Assembly (NCBI RefSeq): GCF_910578895.1
Contig: NZ_CAJTSC010000001.1
Coordinates: 109,116 to 173,115 of the forward strand
Length of the DNA stretch: 64,000 nucleotides
Direction: 5' to 3'
Source: an uncultured Bacteroides sp.
Lineage (GTDB): Bacteria; Bacteroidota; Bacteroidia; Bacteroidales; Bacteroidaceae
Shown in pieces: positions 63,301 through 64,000 of the stretch; positions within the stretch are counted from its first letter, which is position 1, and the number at the start of each line of letters is the position of its first letter. The position numbers and the translations under genes are program-made. The notes under the pieces are model-generated. The model saw nothing but the letters and a program-made list of their open reading frames with translations, was not told the DNA's origin and did not search any database.

Positions 63301-63408
63301 GGAAACGAAAACTCGGCAACTCCGGCTTTCCAAAGACGATTCCTGACGATAGGTACGAACTCTCCGACTACACGTAATTATTTATTCGGTATTAACTTGA
63401 CATTCTAA
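60346..63408 (+). CDS. SusC/RagA TonB-dependent outer-membrane transporter
   Basis: 1020 residues from the ATG at 60346; a second ATG three codons earlier gives a worse signal peptide. Signal peptide to about residue 27 (LGLLLLLCLIPLWSIAQ), a carboxypeptidase-D-like domain (about 28-110, NITVKGIVKDNSGEPVIGANV), a TonB plug (about 115-225) and a 22-stranded barrel ending in NYLFGINLTF with the terminal Phe needed for BAM recognition. With the SusD-like lipoprotein it imports an oligosaccharide. The substrate cannot be told from this protein alone. Confidence 0.97.
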   Translation: MKRTTYYFRPLGLLLLLCLIPLWSIAQNITVKGIVKDNSGEPVIGANVTEKGTTNGMITDLDGKFSLTVQKNATMVISYIGYITQEIAVKGNANLNITLKEDSKALEEVVVIGYGTARKSDVTGSIASVGGDKLREIPATNITYALQNRIAGVDMAQTSSQPGASMQIRIRGTRSLTASNDPLVVLDGIPFMGNLSDINPGDIKSMDILKDASSTAIYGSRGANGVIIITTNKGAQGTPAKFTYNGYVGAKTVFSKYPMMDGKKFAEMRKYAGKFENSPDESDDVNTDWQDLMYQTGMVTSHDVSVAGGTNNGNYSFGAAYYKDQGVVPTQNYTRYSLRGSFDQGVGKYFRFGLTTNTNYNVTKGQNIGLYNTLATSPIANPYNEDGSLKRTVKLNSQDEHFVMTRDVVESLEDTWLNEQKGFGTYNNLFAEVQCPWVKGLKYRVNLGLNYRSTKGGTFTGEGVNSTTIDTPSTASLTHTETTNWAIENMITYDRTFGKHQLNVIGMYSAEETVYTKSDIAARDIPAEYLQYYNLGRAESTITVNPNNWDYQKSGLMSYMGRVMYTYDNRYMFMATVRSDASSRLAKGHQWHTYPAVSAGWNIGQESFMDDIEWLDILKVRVGYGQTSNQAVNPYSTWGKLSTRPYNFGPTGYATGYYVSALPNYELGWEYSSTWNFGLDFTLFGGRLSGTVEYYTQKTSDLLQNVNLPSTSGVSSYMGNVGKTENKGFELTLNGTILDNHNGWTWDASINLAANRNKLTELASGAERDEANSWFVNHPIDAIYDYEKIGLWQEGDPYLNILEPGGNVGMIKVKYTGEYNEDGTPVRAIGPDDRQIISLEPKFTGGFSTRVAYKGFDLNIITAFRYGGKLISTLHHAGGYLNMLTGRRGNVDVDYWTEENTDAKYPKPGGIQSGDNPKYGSTLGLFNASYWKVRNISLGYNFDKHAWLKNFGIQSLRAYVTIQNPFVICSPFHKETGLDPETNSYGNENSATPAFQRRFLTIGTNSPTTRNYLFGINLTF

Positions 63409-63425
63409 TTAAGCTTTGAAAAACT

Positions 63426-64000
63426 ATGAAACCAATATTTACTAACATAAGAGTTCTGGGAACTACGGCAATGGCATTGCTCTTTGCAACTTCCTGCTCA
63501 GACATTCTGGACGAACAGCCACGTAGTATTTACGAACCTACTTTCTTTCAATCGGAAAGAGGTGTAGAAGGTGGTATAACCGCGATGTATTCAAACCTGC
63601 GTAACCTCTACGGACAGGCTTACTACTACAATGCCTGTCTGACGGGTACGGACGAAGCTACCTGGGGACAATCGGCTGACGGCAACTTCAAAGATGCCGA
63701 CTTGTCCGGTGTAGGTAATCTTACAGCAAGCAGCAGCCGTTCGGATGCCTTATGGGGAACAACTTTTCCTAACATCAATACCGCTAACGGCATTATAGAG
63801 AACGGATCGGCAGTAGGTGTTTCAGCATCCCTGCTTGCCGAAGCACATTTCTTCCGTGGCATGGACTATTTCATGCTGGTACAGACATTCGGCGGTGTTC
63901 CATTGGATTTGGGTGCAGGCGAATTAAAGTTCAATACTTCAACCTCGCGCACTTCAGTGCGTAACACTGTGCCCGAAGTATATACCAAAGCCATTTTCCC
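63426..64000 (+). CDS. SusD/RagB-like surface glycan-binding lipoprotein, cut by the window edge
   Basis: The first 191 codons are present; the gene runs off the right edge without a stop. Signal peptide with lipobox A-T-S-C (Cys about 24), followed by S-D-I-L-D-E-Q-P, an acidic run after the Cys that fits the Bacteroidota surface-export signal. SusD helices LAEAHFFRGMDYFMLVQTFGGVPL are clear near 140-165, the usual RagB/SusD core. It starts 17 bases after susC and must be cotranscribed. Rest of the utilisation locus (glycosidases, further SusE/F-like proteins) is expected to the right. Confidence 0.93.
   Translation, partial: MKPIFTNIRVLGTTAMALLFATSCSDILDEQPRSIYEPTFFQSERGVEGGITAMYSNLRNLYGQAYYYNACLTGTDEATWGQSADGNFKDADLSGVGNLTASSSRSDALWGTTFPNINTANGIIENGSAVGVSASLLAEAHFFRGMDYFMLVQTFGGVPLDLGAGELKFNTSTSRTSVRNTVPEVYTKAIF

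Noticed and set aside
1..64000. tRNA, rRNA, transposase or prophage genes
   Set aside because: None was recognised on either strand; short tRNA genes could be missed by eye.

Overview
The window looks like chromosomal DNA of a Bacteroides species. The signs are a SusC/SusD pair next to a hybrid two-component regulator, type III glutamine synthetase, many families largely confined to Bacteroidota (DUF4837, DUF5686, DUF3810, DUF4105, DUF5063, DUF6340), and promoters built on the Bacteroidota -7 box TAnnTTTG instead of a sigma70 -10/-35 pair. The species cannot be fixed from this stretch. Most of the window is core genome. I saw no tRNA, rRNA, transposase, phage gene or CRISPR array.

Layout. 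1-4.7 kb (minus): an envelope operon reading DUF4837 lipoprotein, pdxA, a sigma54-type activator, lptE and a TPR-like protein cut by the window edge. 4.8-5.8 kb: rlmN. 6-13.5 kb (minus): coaX, an outer-membrane barrel protein, a TPR protein, lptC, a CNNM/CBS/CorC membrane protein and a PpiD/SurA-like chaperone. 14.2-26.4 kb (plus): a DUF4105 protein, an alkaline-phosphatase-fold protein whose metal ligands have decayed, secA, a DUF6340 lipoprotein, a small acidic protein, and two DUF3857/transglutaminase proteins, one with an intact catalytic triad and one without. 26.6-29.2 kb (minus): valS. 29.6-31.6 kb (plus): a DUF3810 protein and mazG. 31.7-35 kb (minus): a lipoprotein with a duplicated domain, rnz, and an ECF sigma factor with a membrane protein and a Spy-like periplasmic protein. 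35.3-39.6 kb (minus): rpsA and a DUF5686 outer-membrane protein. 39.8-42.9 kb (plus): type III glutamine synthetase and a Crp/Fnr regulator. 43-47.1 kb (minus): ftsK, lolA and trxB as one operon. 47.2-55.7 kb (plus): DUF5063, a DEDD exonuclease, rlmI, a nucleoside MFS transporter, a bifunctional nuclease, rsmE, a DUF4836-like lipoprotein, and an ABC ATPase with an FtsX permease. 55.8-64 kb: the start of a polysaccharide utilization locus (HTCS regulator, susC, partial susD), which runs off the right edge.

The least explained material is between genes. Three intergenic regions carry small palindromes whose centres are exactly 22 bp apart (13.8 kb, 29.4 kb, 49.7 kb). In the first, a second palindrome type is interleaved so that centres fall every 11 bp. 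Upstream of the nucleoside transporter is a self-contained promoter-hairpin-T-tract unit with a second promoter just behind it, which looks like a small RNA gene or attenuator. The susC promoter has three ATGTAAC direct repeats at exactly 21-bp steps, probable sites for the AraC domain of the neighbouring HTCS. The glutamine synthetase promoter has two 20-bp dyads of identical design. Several start sites were moved downstream of the longest open frame, with reasons given in the entries.
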